This document shows positions 33,192-43,805 of a DNA stretch of 64,000 nt, one piece after another. Position numbers and translations under genes: made by a program. The stretch's first letter is position 1. Every line of letters begins with the position of its first letter. The stretch is taken from positions 1,745,001 through 1,809,000 of the forward strand of contig JASPKZ010003844.1 in assembly GCA_030220185.1 (NCBI GenBank). Direction: 5' to 3'. The notes under the pieces were generated by a model. The model had not been told where the DNA came from and did not search any database. It worked only from the letters and a program-made list of their open reading frames with translations. This DNA comes from Diploptera punctata (taxonomy: Eukaryota > Arthropoda > Insecta > Blattodea > Blaberidae).

Positions 33192-33193
<2 letters not shown>
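32878..33193 (-). mobile_element. S1 SINE with tail A, full length
   Basis: TCCATCCATAGTAATTCTGC, CATGCTATGTTTTGCAGCTT, GTGGTAGCTTCCCGCTGCTT, CTTACAGGTGAGGAAAAACA, CGGGAATCGAACCGGGGCA, TCGAGACCACACCAGTGGA. The head abuts (AAT)n, which in turn leads into R1. Confidence 0.9.

Positions 33194-33194
<1 letters not shown>

Positions 33195-33251
<57 letters not shown>
33195..33251. repeat. (AAT)n microsatellite
   Basis: AAT units between the S1-A head and the R1 tail. Confidence 0.95.
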
Positions 33252-33345
33252 TCATCTTAATTTTACCTGGCAGAGTTAAGGCCTTGCCTACCACTCAACC
33301 AGGTTAAAAAAAATATAAAGATTTTTACATCTAATTACAATAAAA
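33252..33345 (-). mobile_element. R1 retroposon 3' tail
   Basis: TTTTACCTGGCAGAGTTAAG, GCCTTGCCTACCACTCAACC, AGGTTAAAAAAAATATAAAG match R1 in reverse, directly after (AAT)n. Confidence 0.6.
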
Positions 33346-34235
33346 ATAAATTTGACATAGTATGTCTGCAATGTGTGTAATTTATTATTTACAAAATATT
33401 TTGATTTAATCTAGATTTAAAAATGAAATATAAAATGTACAAGATAGAAAAATGAAAAAAAAAACATTAATGACATAAAATTAATTTAGCTCTGGAGAAA
33501 AATAAATTATTTGACTACAGGTAATAGCTGGACACAGATGAAGGAAGGTCCTCTCTAATAAAAGGTTCAGGGGACCTATTCTCCATCTAAAGTACACAAT
33601 TCCAGAGGGCGTTGACTTTTAAGTTCTAAGAGGGAAGTTAAAATAACGAAAAAAGAGAGAGAGAAAAAAAAAGTATTTCGATTGGAAGACTGAAGTTTTT
33701 ATCACATTTTGTTTTTACAGTCTCGTTACGTGCCTAACTCATTTAGCAGCTTGCTGTGTTCTGAGATGTATTTTCGTAGAAAGACATGTTTTTTATATAA
33801 TCAAAAGGTTATTGAAGTTATTTCCTTTTAAGTAAATAGAAAGTTCATCAACTTTACAAACTGAGTTATAAAGTTCGAACAGCATTAGATATGAACTTAC
33901 TGAAAATGAAATACTTTTGCAGTAATCGCACTTGAAACCAATTTTCAGATTTATTACACTTGGGGACTTGCAGTGTTGACAAGGAATCTGCGATCTCGCC
34001 TACGTGAGCACTAGTGAGACGTTGACTTTGATATAAAGAACCGAGTTCATTGTATCCTCTATGTGTCCCCAAGTTTAGACCTGCCAAATGTTTATATTTC
34101 ACCTGAATTACATGGATAAATTCGTTTAGCCATATTATATGAAGCACAAATCAGTTTATCTAGAAGAAAAAAATTCGAGACAAACGCAAAAATTCTTTAG
34201 GGTTTTAAACGATGATAATAAAAATATAATTTTTC
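33346..34235. other. Unassigned sequence
   Basis: AT-rich, with a GAGA stretch near 33655. The 93-codon minus ORF at 33866-34147 has no recognisable motif. Confidence 0.45.
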
Positions 34236-34856
34236 AAAAATGTCCCAGGTTGTCATTTCGACATTTCTGGTGTTCTCTCTTGGCATGGCGTACTTGTAAC
34301 CCACTTCTGAGATTGAGGCGCCTGGGAGGCGGGGTTACGCTACCCCGATGATATGAGAGTTGATGATGATGGTAATGATGCGCCAGGAGAGGCCTTAAAC
34401 TAAACTTAAGCTAATTAGGCGAATATGCTATTGATGGGACTCCAAATCTATGGTTAGCAACCCGTCTAGGGGAAGGAAACTCCGAAATAAATCCCCTATC
34501 CACTAGGAAGGTGGTTGTGCGTCTGGGCTGGTAACCCGACCATGTAAACATTTTCCAAACTCATCTCTCTCACAGCGTTCAGCCGGACGGATTTAATGGA
34601 CGACTTAAGCAGAACAACTGTGAGACGGAACAGGCAATTTGCCTAGCCCGTGAAGTGAAGAAGAAGATGCTATTGATAATGATGGCCAGATGGTGTTCGG
34701 GGACCGTTTGGGCCTTGAAGTTTCCTGACTTTTGTCTTGCAGGTGAGGAAAACCCCCGGAAAAAACCTCACCCAGGAAAATTGTCCCGACCGGTGATCGA
34801 ATCCGGGCCCGCTGCGTGACAAGGCAGCACGCTACCTCGAGACCACAGCGGTGGAC

Positions 34857-34858
<2 letters not shown>
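34236..34858 (-). mobile_element. S1 SINE with tail C, split by an insertion
   Basis: Tail C in reverse from AAAATGTCCCAGGTTGTCAT to TTAGGCGAATATGCTATTGAT, then a 231-base insertion, then AATGATGGCCAGATGG, body, B-box side (ACCGGTGATCGAATCCGGGC) and head TCGAGACCACAGCGGTGGAC. Apart from the insertion it is a full-length S1-C. Confidence 0.9.
34436..34666 (+). mobile_element. LINE-ends-only insertion with 11-bp target duplication
   Basis: ATGCTATTGAT occurs at 34425-34435 and again at 34667-34677 around 231 bases absent from other S1-C copies. The 5' part (GGGACTCCAAATCTATGGTT, GAAGGTGGTTGTGCGTCTGG) has no RT. The 3' part (GACGGAACAGGCAATTTGCC, TAGCCCGTGAAGTGAAGAAG) is the L6 3' end as at 8110-8171. 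Non-autonomous, probably moved by L6 machinery. Confidence 0.85.
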
Positions 34859-34947
<89 letters not shown>

Positions 34948-34970
34948 TGATGATAGTAATAATAATAATA
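34856..34970. repeat. (AAT)n microsatellite
   Basis: AAT units with ATG units near 34945, starting at the S1-C head. Confidence 0.95.
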
Positions 34971-34989
34971 TATCAGATTTTTAGTACAA

Positions 34990-36118
34990 TACATATTTTA
35001 GAAAATAAATGGGAATTTAACAGCAATGCAAATCAAATATATGTAGAGTTAAAAAGGCGTATGACGCAATGAAGAGAGAGAAGTTTTATAGTATTCTTTT
35101 GGAATTCGGAGTGCCTAAAATTTATATTTATTCGAATGCTTGTAAATGGAACAAAGAGTAGGGTGGGAGTAGACAAACAGTTTTCAGATACTTTCGAAAC
35201 TCACAATTGGATAAAGCAAGGGATCATCTCTATTAAATTTTTAGCATGCCAATAATCTTTAGAGTATACATTAGGGCAAAACTCAATAATATTAATAAGC
35301 TGTTGGTATATTCTGATGTTGTAGTCTTATTAGGCAATAACGAGGAGATACTAATGACCCACACGCACATTCTAGTGAGTAACACTAAAAAATTGAGACT
35401 GAAAGTAAACATCAATATGGTCACACATAGAAATATATAATGAAAATGGACAGTTAATTACAAATGAGGGAAATTTTGAAGAAGTGACTGAATTAAAATA
35501 CCTACGAACAGTAATAAAGTATAAGAACGAGATGAAGAAAAAACATTTAACATAGGCTCAGTTTTGGAAATGCAATCACTCATTACAGGGGCACCTGCAA
35601 CCCCAAATTCTCTCAAAAGAATGTTAAAATGAAAATATATAAAATGGTAATCTTTGAAGTTATATTATATGGATGCGAAACCTAGATTTTTTCTTTAAGT
35701 GTTGGAAAAAAGATTACGAACGTTTAAGAATAAGGTTATTAGGATTTTTTTTATGAAGAGAGACGAATACCCGGGCGAGGTGAAAATGGAGAATACTACA
35801 TAACAGTCAAGTACATGATCTTTATAGGAAACCAAATGTAATAAGAACAATTAAGTCTGATAGACTGTGTTGGGCAGGGCTTAAGACACGAGTGGGGGAT
35901 AAAATAGGGGCAAGAAAACTATTTGTCGGAAACCAGAGGGAAAACGACTAGTAGGTAGATCAAGAACGAGGTGGGAGAATAACATTAACCATGAATTGAG
36001 GGAGGTAAATTATACAGGTGATTATTAGAAAACAACTAAGGATAGGATGTTTGGAGAATTAGTGTCTGCGCTGTCATAAAACTATGGGTTCAATAAGTGC
36101 TAGTGAGTTAGTTTTTAT
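34990..36118 (+). mobile_element. L1 LINE reaching into the RT palm, highly degraded
   Basis: The only L1 copy here that extends upstream of the thumb. KKAYDAMKREKFY at about 35052 is motif A (F/KKAYDAxxR), LLEFGVPK follows; a broken QGIISI stretch holds the motif B position. LVYSDVVVLLGNNEEIL at about 35303 is motif C, with YSDVV where active elements have YADDV, so the catalytic pair is damaged. The C-terminal part has many frameshifts and ends with GGGTTCAATAAGTGCTAGTG. Confidence 0.75.
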
Positions 36119-37029
36119 GATAAATTAAATTAGCTCAATTATTGTATGAATTAAAATTGATATGTCTTTTTTAATTTTCTTATAAGTAAAGATAACTGAA
36201 CGTAGAAATATTTAACCTATGGAAAATAAACTCACTGAGAACTATTTGTCGTTTGCGGCAAAGAATAATAACTCCCACATCCTTTCCTTAGGACATAATG
36301 TAGCGGCAAAGATTGGTAAGCTCTTTCTTGGAAAATAGCTTTTTTCCCAAATTTCAAATATTTCCCAGAGTCAGCGGGCGTGGTTCTGATGTTGTAACTG
36401 CCGCTACAGGGGTGACATTCCCCCAGAAATAATATATACTTTCAGACATAATACAGATCCTTTTCCCAACGAGTCCCTTTCTAACTTCTTGTTGAAACCT
36501 ATTTTATTACGTATAGTTAGATTTCTTTGTAGATCTTAGGAATATCATGGAGATTCTAATGCGGACAAAGAATAATAAGAAATAATAGTCTAATGAGATC
36601 CTTTTAATGCTAGCTATAAAGTTTGCTCGTAATGTTAGAGGAATTATTCACCCAAATTAATACCTCTCCTCTCTCCCTCCTTTTTTATTTTTATCACCCC
36701 CTCTTTTGTATACTAATTATACCATCTAAGGGACCTATATCTCAATGGCCTGATGGGTTGCATATCCTTTCTACTATAAGACGAATATACGGTTTGAGTT
36801 TAAAAAAAACTTGATATTATTAATACAGCAATTAGAAAGATAAATTTTGGAATTCCAGTTCTAAGTGTACAACATGAAGAAGAAAAATATGACAGAAGCA
36901 GACACACAAGACCGGGAAGTTTGGAAGAAAAAAATGTATATTTTGGTTGAGGATACCTGTATAAATGACCGAAACAATCGTGAAATAAAAAGAGTTTTAA
37001 GTGTAGCCATTCTATCATGTATTTAAGTA
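36119..37029. other. Unassigned sequence
   Basis: GC-richer block at about 36240-36430 (GCGGCAAAGATTGG, CAGCGGGCGTGG, CCGCTACAGGGGTGACATTC) may be an unrecognised repeat. No domain seen in the ORFs at 36623 and 36800. Confidence 0.45.
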
Positions 37030-37265
37030 ATTATTTCTTCTTGTTCTTCATCTTCTTCTATAACGCTAAAGCCCGATGTCGGACCTTGGTGTCCATCGAA
37101 ATTTGTATATGCAGTGCCTTCCTTTTCCAGTTCAGTATCCCTAGAACATTCTTTGCATCCTCGTCCACTGCATGATTCCATCTGTTTTTCGGTCTTCCCA
37201 CTCTTCTCTTGCTCCCCTATAGTTGTATAGAGAATTTTCTTTGGGATAGTCTATCCCCCATTCGA
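37030..37265 (-). mobile_element. LINE 3' end with GAA tail
   Basis: CTTCTTGTTCTTCATCTTCT at 37037 is a GAA-type 3' end in minus orientation. The minus strand then reads EQEKSGKTEKQMESCS, GCKECSRDTELEKEGT and PTSGFSVIEEDEE, as in the last part of a LINE polyprotein after the GRPxKxW block. No RT left. Confidence 0.55.
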
Positions 37266-37684
37266 TGAACAATAATTAGTTACATCTACTGAACTAGTAC
37301 AATTTGTATATCCGTAATCACAGATTCTCCGTAAATAGTGAAATAAAGTAAATACTATTTTGTGTGGTGACAAACTGTGTGACGTCACTTAAACTGTGTC
37401 CCGAATTCCTGTAACTAATAACAAGTAACAGTATTAAATTATCACTGTGAAAAATATCCTGCTTATAAAATCGCTCTTCGTGTTAATCTTTAATAAAAAT
37501 AAATGGATCCAATATTTCTAAATCTATGTTTTATACATAAAAAATAAAATGCTCGGCGATATTAATATTAATTTTTAGTTTACTCACTGAAATCACTTTC
37601 ACACAAATCATATATGGGCCGTAAAATAACATTTTTAATAGTGGTTTCTCATCCCAAAATAGGCCTACTTACCTTTTTATTTTT
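37266..37684. other. Unassigned AT-rich sequence
   Basis: Nothing recognised. Confidence 0.5.
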
Positions 37685-37986
37685 ATAATTCTGCCCGAGA
37701 GCAGGTTTTCACTGCAATCATAGCATTTTCATGTTATGCTTTGCAACTTAAGCTAGGGAATTATAGGTGTGGTACTTCCCGTTGCTTTCCACACCTGTGA
37801 AGGATAATGATAATGATGGTCGGATGATTTCTGGGGACCGTTGGGCCCTAAGCATCCTGACATTTGTCTTACAGGTGAGGAAAAAAAACCGGAAAAAAAC
37901 TAACACATGAGCCTGTCCTGACCGGGAATCGAATCCGGGCTCGCTGCGTAACAAGGCAACACGCTACCTCGAGACCACAGATGTGG
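37685..37986 (-). mobile_element. S1 SINE with tail A
   Basis: ATTCTGCCCGAGAGCAGGTT, TTGCAACTTAAGCTAGGGAA, GTACTTCCCGTTGCTTTCCA, CTTACAGGTGAGGAAAAAAA, GGGAATCGAATCCGGGCTCG, TCGAGACCACAGATGTGG. The last few 3' bases (GGATGG) are missing. Confidence 0.85.
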
Positions 37987-38567
37987 TTGTACTCATTTAA
38001 CACCAATGTTAATTTGAACATGTATTCTGGGGCATATTTTATAGGCCAATCATGACTATGACTTTAAACTTGTTTAATATAAATAAATAAATATTACTAT
38101 GATTTTCCTTAATATTAAGTACATCAATCGAATTTTCGAAAATGTTGTCAATTAATTGAAGACATCTCCAAAATAAAGGATCTATAGAACACTTATATGT
38201 GACATTCGTTTTAGATAGAACGCTATCTTATACACAAGCAAAATTGAGTGGTGAATGATGTCATCAAATTATCAGTATGCCAAGTACTTACTGAGTAAAA
38301 TAGGGAATATTACATTAATAACAGTGAATATTGAATTAATTTCAATAGTTTTATATCTGACTATTTAGTAAAAAACTTTATAGGTTACAGATAGTCATTA
38401 GAATTTGGCTGCCAAGGAACCTCAAGTAGTTCCAGCAAGTAGCACCCTGGGCGAATCTTAATCATTGTCATCACTCAGCAGGAGCAGCAGCAGCAGCAGC
38501 AGCTTAAAATCCCTTCCCATAAATTCTTTTCGAGAAAAATGTTATTTATTCTATTTATATTCTATTG
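37987..38567. other. Unassigned AT-rich sequence
   Basis: A short CAG run near 38485 and AAAT units near 38085; nothing else recognised. Confidence 0.5.
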
Positions 38568-38875
38568 TGTTCTGCCCTAGGACAGGCCTTTCACTGAAAT
38601 CACAGCTTTTCCATGCCATGATTTGCAGCTTTACTAGGGAATTATAGCTGTGGTAACTTCCCGTTGTTTTCCACACCGGTGAAATGATGATAATGAAGAT
38701 GATGATGGCCGATGATTTTAAGGGACCTTTGGGCCCTAAGCTTTCTGACATTTGTCATACAGGTGAGGAAAAAACCCGAAATAAACCTCATCTAGGAGAC
38801 TGACCCGATCGGGAATCGAACCAGGGTCCGCTGCTTGACAGAGCAGCACGCTACCTCGAGACCACAGCGGTGGAC
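38568..38875 (-). mobile_element. S1 SINE with tail A, full length
   Basis: TTCTGCCCTAGGACAGGCCT, GATTTGCAGCTTTACTAGGG, AACTTCCCGTTGTTTTCCAC, CATACAGGTGAGGAAAAAAC, GGGAATCGAACCAGGGTCCG, TCGAGACCACAGCGGTGGAC. The link is shorter than usual. Confidence 0.9.
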
Positions 38876-38989
38876 ATTATATTGTTAAGAGCCAGATATT
38901 ACAGAGTTGCTAATAATATTTGACAATTTACTACAAATTATACTATTACTTTTCTCTCATATCGATATATAAGCCGTGTTCTGCTTATA

Positions 38990-39552
38990 CAGGGTTTTAC
39001 ACAAATGCTCTTTCTGGTTTCAAACACGTGTAACTTGCGTTTAAATAAACTTACAAACATGAAAATAGTGCTAATGGAAAGAGAAACTCAAAACGTTTTG
39101 GTTATAGTATCACAGTTGGCAACATTGACGTACAATTACATACAACATTGTGTATTGTTGAAAGTGAGAAAATGGCTCGCATAAAAGGTTAGGCGAGCGT
39201 TCTGTGTTCTCGATTATCATGTTCATCAATCTGTAATTGTTGTTCAACTACATTTTCGAACAAGATTTGGTGAAGATCCACCCAGTGGTCCTTCAATTAG
39301 TTAGAGGTACTCTGATTTTACGACGCCCGGCTGCAAGTGAGGCAATTGTAGACCGGATTCGTGAATCTTTTACACGTAGTCCTAAAAAATCAACCATTGC
39401 AGCTGTTGCCAACTGTGATACTGCCAAAGGTGATACTATAACCAAAACATTTTGAATTTCTCTTTTCATTAGTACTAGTTTCATATTTGTAAGTTTATTT
39501 AAACGCAAGTTACACCTGTTCGAAACCAGAAAGAGAATTTGTGGGAACCCTG
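38990..39552. mobile_element. Non-autonomous mariner-type element with long TIRs and TA flanks
   Basis: Left end TA|CAGGGTTTTACACAAA and right end AACCCTG|TA. The TIRs run about 133 and 148 bases (to about 39122 and from 39405); the right arm carries an extra copy of AGTATCACAG-like sequence. Between them are transposase remains: HVHQSVIVVQLHFRTRFGED and RRPAASEAIVDRIRESFTRS, the N-terminal DNA-binding part of a DDE transposase. The catalytic region is deleted. TA duplication fits Tc1/mariner. Confidence 0.85.
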
Positions 39553-39706
39553 TACAGTATGTACAAGTGTAATTAAATAAATAGTTGACATTTCAGAACT
39601 ATACAACCAAAATGACTAAGTTTGTCAGTCGTATTTTTGTGTCGACTGAGTAACTACCTCCCACTCCTCACGCTCGGGTCGATTCTCGATAGGTAAAGGA
39701 ATTTTT

Positions 39707-39891
39707 TACTTAGGCTTTCACGGCCGGAATTATTATGATGATCTTGTAGAAGATTTCCGAGCTGTTGGCCGTCGTCTTGAGGCTTGTAGTTCCCCGACGT
39801 TTTGCCAAAGACTGCGTCCGGCATCCTCAAGCGGAACTACAAGCCTCAAGACCATGGCCAACAGCCCGGAAATCTTCTACAAGATCATCAT
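39707..39891. mobile_element. Foldback element with 12-bp target duplication
   Basis: AAAGGAATTTTT stands at 39695-39706 and 39892-39903. Inside, ATGATGATCTTGTAGAAGAT through GGCTTGTAGTTCC (about 39738-39797) is repeated inverted at about 39833-39890, with few mismatches. The spacer is CCGACGTTTTGCC..GGCATCCTCAAGC, and about 30 bases (TACTTAGGCTTTCACGGCCG) precede the left arm. No coding content. The 12-bp duplication is unlike Tc1/mariner or piggyBac. Confidence 0.8.
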
Positions 39892-39903
39892 AAAGGAATT
39901 TTT

Positions 39904-40164
39904 ATCCTCGACCTATAATTTGAGTATGTCCCTTGTTTGTGCTGTCTTCAGTGAAGGCAATTGTACACTGATAACCACAAATCCAATATGACCCGTCACT
40001 GTGTATCTGTCCAACGTATGGTACAGAGTTATTGGGCATCGTCTACAGACGTCCGTCTCAAAACATTGCTTGTAATTCTTATGAGAGATCAAAGTCATAT
40101 AAAAGACAGTAAAATGAGAATGGAGAAAAAAAAATGTTTTAGGGAATTAAATTTATAGAGAGCT
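39904..40164. other. Unassigned sequence
   Basis: Small overlapping ORFs on both strands (39913-40158) share no known motif. Left open. Confidence 0.4.
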
Positions 40165-40640
40165 TAAAATATTCTTCTTTTCTTCTTATTCTTCTTTATT
40201 TGTAGGATTTTTTTATCCTGTTTATTTCCTAAATAATTTCTCGGCGGAAGACGTATTGGATGTGCAGCCACTGTTAGTCTATCGCTTGGCTGGTCTTCCT
40301 CCCGTCCATTGATCTATCTTTTTGCAGGTATGTTGTCTTCCATTATTTCTATATGATCTTTCCAATAATTTCGTCTTTCTATAATAAATTTGGTTATGTC
40401 TTGAATTTGACATTTGTCTCTAATTTCTGTATTGTGTATATCCTATCAAATAATGTTTTCCCCTGAATAGTTCTTAAGATCTTCATTTCACTTGCGCTTA
40501 TTATTTGTTTAGTTTTTATTGTATCAGCCCTAGTGTCTGATCCATATATATAACTGGCCGAACTGTTGTTTTATTTCTTTATTATTTCTTGATCCCTTTT
40601 ATACCAGGACATAACAATCCAAGTAGTAATTCTTAATATG
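40165..40640 (-). mobile_element. LINE C-terminal fragment with GAA-type tail
   Basis: TTCTTCTTTTCTTCTTATTC at 40171 is a decayed GAA tail in reverse. Minus frames give GSDTRADTIKTK, ASEMKILRTIQG, a region for RKDEIIGKII and INGREEDQPS. The order matches other LINE C-termini in the window. Frames are broken. Confidence 0.6.
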
Positions 40641-41143
40641 TTTTCTTTTTCCAAGAAATATTGAAACGAGTTTAAAATATTAAACAGAGTTAAATATACA
40701 AATTTAAAGACATTTAAAATAAGTGTCACAATTTAAAGCGACTTAAAGAGAGTTATAATAATTATGTTTTTAACTTTTCATATTTAAACGGTCTGATTTT
40801 TATAACTCCTATTAATTATTTAACACAAGAATCTGAAAATCTACAAAAAGATATGTAAATATATAGGCGTATTCACTTCTTTCGATTGCTATATTTATTC
40901 CACCCCTGTTTTCACTGCACTTCCTGTCTGCGCTGGATTAAATGCGTATTTATTACTAAACTCATGGGGTAGAAACGTACCGCTTACTTGAACCTCGTCG
41001 CTTAAACTGCGATTTATGTGAAATAAATATTGGCGCAAACTGTAATTCATGCAAATGGCTACCATTACATCAGTAAGTAATTGCCTTTGCTTACGGAGAG
41101 GAAGCAAGCTGTATCCATAACAGTAATAGCTTCTGGCTGCATG

Positions 41144-41145
<2 letters not shown>
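40641..41145. other. Unassigned AT-rich sequence
   Basis: Nothing recognised. Confidence 0.5.

Positions 41146-41192
<47 letters not shown>
41146..41192. repeat. (GT)n microsatellite
   Basis: GT units, the source of CVCVCV and HTHTHT ORFs that are not genes. Confidence 0.95.
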
Positions 41193-41197
<5 letters not shown>

Positions 41198-41343
41198 TGG
41201 TTTCTTCTACCAATAACCGTTTAATAGAACACAACATATATCTCACATTATTCTTGAAATTTATCATCTCTAATACGAACACTTTCTCCAACTGTGCTAA
41301 ACCTATCTGTATATACAGAGTGTACGGTAACTACACCTACAAA

Positions 41344-41497
41344 CTGAGGGATTTATTTCCGAACACATGTTTATAGGACCTTTCTTCCTTCATTTCCAGT
41401 CAGGAATCAGTCGCCTACAAACTTCAGGGACTGATTCCTGACTGGAAATGAAGGAAGAAAGGTCCTATAAACATGTGTACGGAAATAAATCCCTCAG
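41344..41497. repeat. Near-perfect inverted repeat, 69-bp arms
   Basis: Arms 41344-41412 and 41429-41497 with a 16-base spacer and one visible mismatch (GAACACATG against GTACACATG). The arm sequence CTTCATTTCCAGTCAGGAAT also occurs, diverged, near the other end of this transposon (42450-42480: TTCCAGTCAGAAATCAGCC). It is likely the terminal region of the mariner-type element turned back on itself. Confidence 0.9.
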
Positions 41498-42052
41498 GGG
41501 GCCTCATCTAGGGGATATGTGGATGGTGACCACAAGGTGCCCAAGCTGAGCAAAACATTTCTCCCACTTACTTGTGTTTTGTACTCTTTTAACTTTACTA
41601 TCTAACCTCTCTTGGTTAACTCTTGTTTTTTCAACCCTGACGCTATTAGGGCATCCGAGGGCTAGGGAGTTTTTCCTTTCTTCTTTCCTTTATTTTCTTT
41701 CAAGAAAGCCTGACCAGAGGCTATAAGATGGCAGCCCCATCACCGGTCTTGCCTTCTTTTGGCCAGCAACCAATCGAAGGGACTATTATTATGCTTTCAA
41801 GTCTTATACGAGAATTTCCCGGAAGGATCAACCGATATCTTAAAATAATCGAAGACTACGCCAATTTTGGAATATATTAAACAGTACCATCTAGAAAGAA
41901 TGAGTTCAAATCGGATCCCCAAAGCTGTTTATAATTATATACCAAGAGGACGAAGATCACTGGGCGGTCCTATGAAACGCTGGAGGGAAAGTTTTCTATA
42001 GGATCGTAATAGGCCTTGGCCTAATACTTGGAAGGAAGAAGAAGAAGAAGAC
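41498..42052 (+). mobile_element. Internally deleted L3 derivative
   Basis: GGGGCCTCATCTAGGGGATA to CCCGGAAGGATCAA matches the first part of 14090-14533. After GGATCAA it passes to L3 codons CCGATATCTTAAAATAATCG (compare DILKRIEGYANFG at 1300-1340), then to GCTGGAGGGAAAGTTTTCTA, GGCCTTGGCCTAATACTTGG and GAA repeats. It lies inside the mariner-type element. Confidence 0.8.
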
Positions 42053-42509
42053 GCAAATAAACTATGTGCGTGCAACGACAACAAATCGTCCCGGCACACA
42101 GCACATAGCATAATCCCATCCACATTGCAACAGATGTTCGAAGTGGTCTCCACGTGATGCAATGCACGCGTTCACACGTCGTATCACGAATTGCGTCACT
42201 CTTTCGCATATTCCGGCCTCTCTCCGAATTGCGTCACAGGCAACGTGGACATGCTGTTGAACGGTAAGCACATCAGGAACTGGTTCAGCATACACAACAC
42301 TTTTCAGGTCCCCTAAAGGTAAAATTCCAGGGGGTTTAAGTCCGGTGATTTAGCAGGCCACGCAACAGGGCCGACAGAATAATGCCATTCGTCAGTGCCA
42401 TATACCGTGGCAACGATGCATTTATGGACACTTTTTCATAGGACATTTTTTCCTTTTCCAGTCAGAAATCAGCCCTAGCAGTTCGTCGATATAATTAAAA
42501 TTCACCCTG

Positions 42510-43750
42510 TATTATACTCCTTCCCGTTATCTGGTTCAAACTCGCTCGGGATCAATGGATTATGAAAATTATGAGTATTTCTGATTTCGGAAGAAAGTAA
42601 AGCCCATGACCTTCAATCTAGGATTACGATTTTTTAGGCTGTGTTTGTCAGCATTTTGATGCTCAATTTCAATTATGACGCTAATTACTTCAGTTGAGCA
42701 TTTTTATATATTAGACTACTACTGCTACTTCTTATGATTCTACTGGCCTTACTATACAGATTATAGCGAATTACGGCGTCATATTTTGTATAATAGGTTA
42801 TAAACAAATATTTAATATAGATTATTTAAGTTATAATTCTTAAATTACACTGGTCAATATGATTTTTGTCTCATGAATACCACCAATACTTGTACTTAAT
42901 GGAGTTTTTTTATCGTGTTTTCAAATATGTATTCGGAATTTCTCCATCACCCACAGTTTTTTATTTCGATTTCAATTAATGGATTTAAATAATTATTTTT
43001 TTAATAAACTTTTTTCGTCCATTTATCCATTTAAAATAAAACCAAATGAGCTAACTCAAAATGTTTCAACTATGGAAAAGATATATCAAGGCAAATGGAA
43101 TCCTAATATGCTGGCCTATTATTGTTGGACCATCAAGAGGGATGCTCCACAGGCGAAATATAGCTGAAAATCGTCATTTATTATTTTCTAGGTGAGTCCG
43201 AATGTTCGAATATTGTGTAGTTACGAATGTAGAAAATATTAAAGTGTTTGAAATGATAAATTCCTGTCTTTCGGAAACCTTGCGTGATGGAGAAAAACCG
43301 TAATCATATTTGAATTCAAGAGAAAAATACTATCAGAATCGCATATTTTTCTTTCTGAGACAAAAAAAAAAGTTTTTTTTTGTTGCTCAGTGTTATTTAC
43401 ACATTTCCTTATCTATTTTTTCCTGTAGCATAATGGGTGGGCAGTAACAATAACATTATAAATTTGATCATCTCCAATGAGAGAACCTGGTTGATTTAAT
43501 TCTGCCCGGATTGTTTATACATTTCCTTTAAATATTCGTCGTATTTTTAGAGTCCCTATCGGTTGTAGGCTCAATAGGATTTTATTCCTAAAAATAAAAA
43601 AATACCGAAACCCTGAGTTTTGTTATGATTTTACTCGACTCATATCCCGAGAAAATAATTTAAATACAGCGCTGAGAAAGTAGCAAATTTAATATAAGAT
43701 AGCCTATTTTAAGTCTTCTCGTTCTTCTTTCTCTCCTCTCTCTCTCTTTA

Positions 43751-43754
<4 letters not shown>
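42510..43754. other. Unassigned sequence
   Basis: About 1.2 kb with no secure feature. A stretch at 42540 (GGTTCAAACTCGCTCGGGAT, then CAATGGATTATGAAAA) has a B-box look and recalls S4. The ORF at 42979-43167 has no motif. Confidence 0.45.

Positions 43755-43791
<37 letters not shown>
43755..43791. repeat. (TA)n microsatellite
   Basis: TA units just upstream of the S1-A target duplication. Confidence 0.95.
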
Positions 43792-43792
<1 letters not shown>

Positions 43793-43805
43793 CCTATATA
43801 CATAT

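Larger units (their letters stand above)
41316..42509 (-). pseudogene. Tc1/mariner-type transposon with nested LINE derivative
   Basis: Ends TA|CAGAGTGTACGGTA and AATTCACCCTG|TA match as short TIRs with TA flanks. On the minus strand between about 42430 and 42060 the C-terminal transposase appears: WPAKSPDLNPLEFYL (the block before the last catalytic acid), then VLTVQQHVHVACDAIRREAG, ICERVTQFVIRRVNACIASR and GDHFEHLLQCGW. A frame break follows the FYL block. The left part is occupied by a hairpin and an inserted L3 derivative. The N-terminal half of the transposase is missing. Confidence 0.75.

Noticed and set aside
32784..33260. 158-codon ORF
   Set aside because: Made of AAT/AGA repeats and an antisense reading of S1-A.
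36240..36480. Possible regulatory or gene-like GC-richer block
   Set aside because: No repeat partner, ORF or motif could be tied to it in this window.
39913..40158. Conserved small gene on either strand
   Set aside because: Overlapping ORFs of about 60 codons on both strands without known motif; not enough to support a gene.
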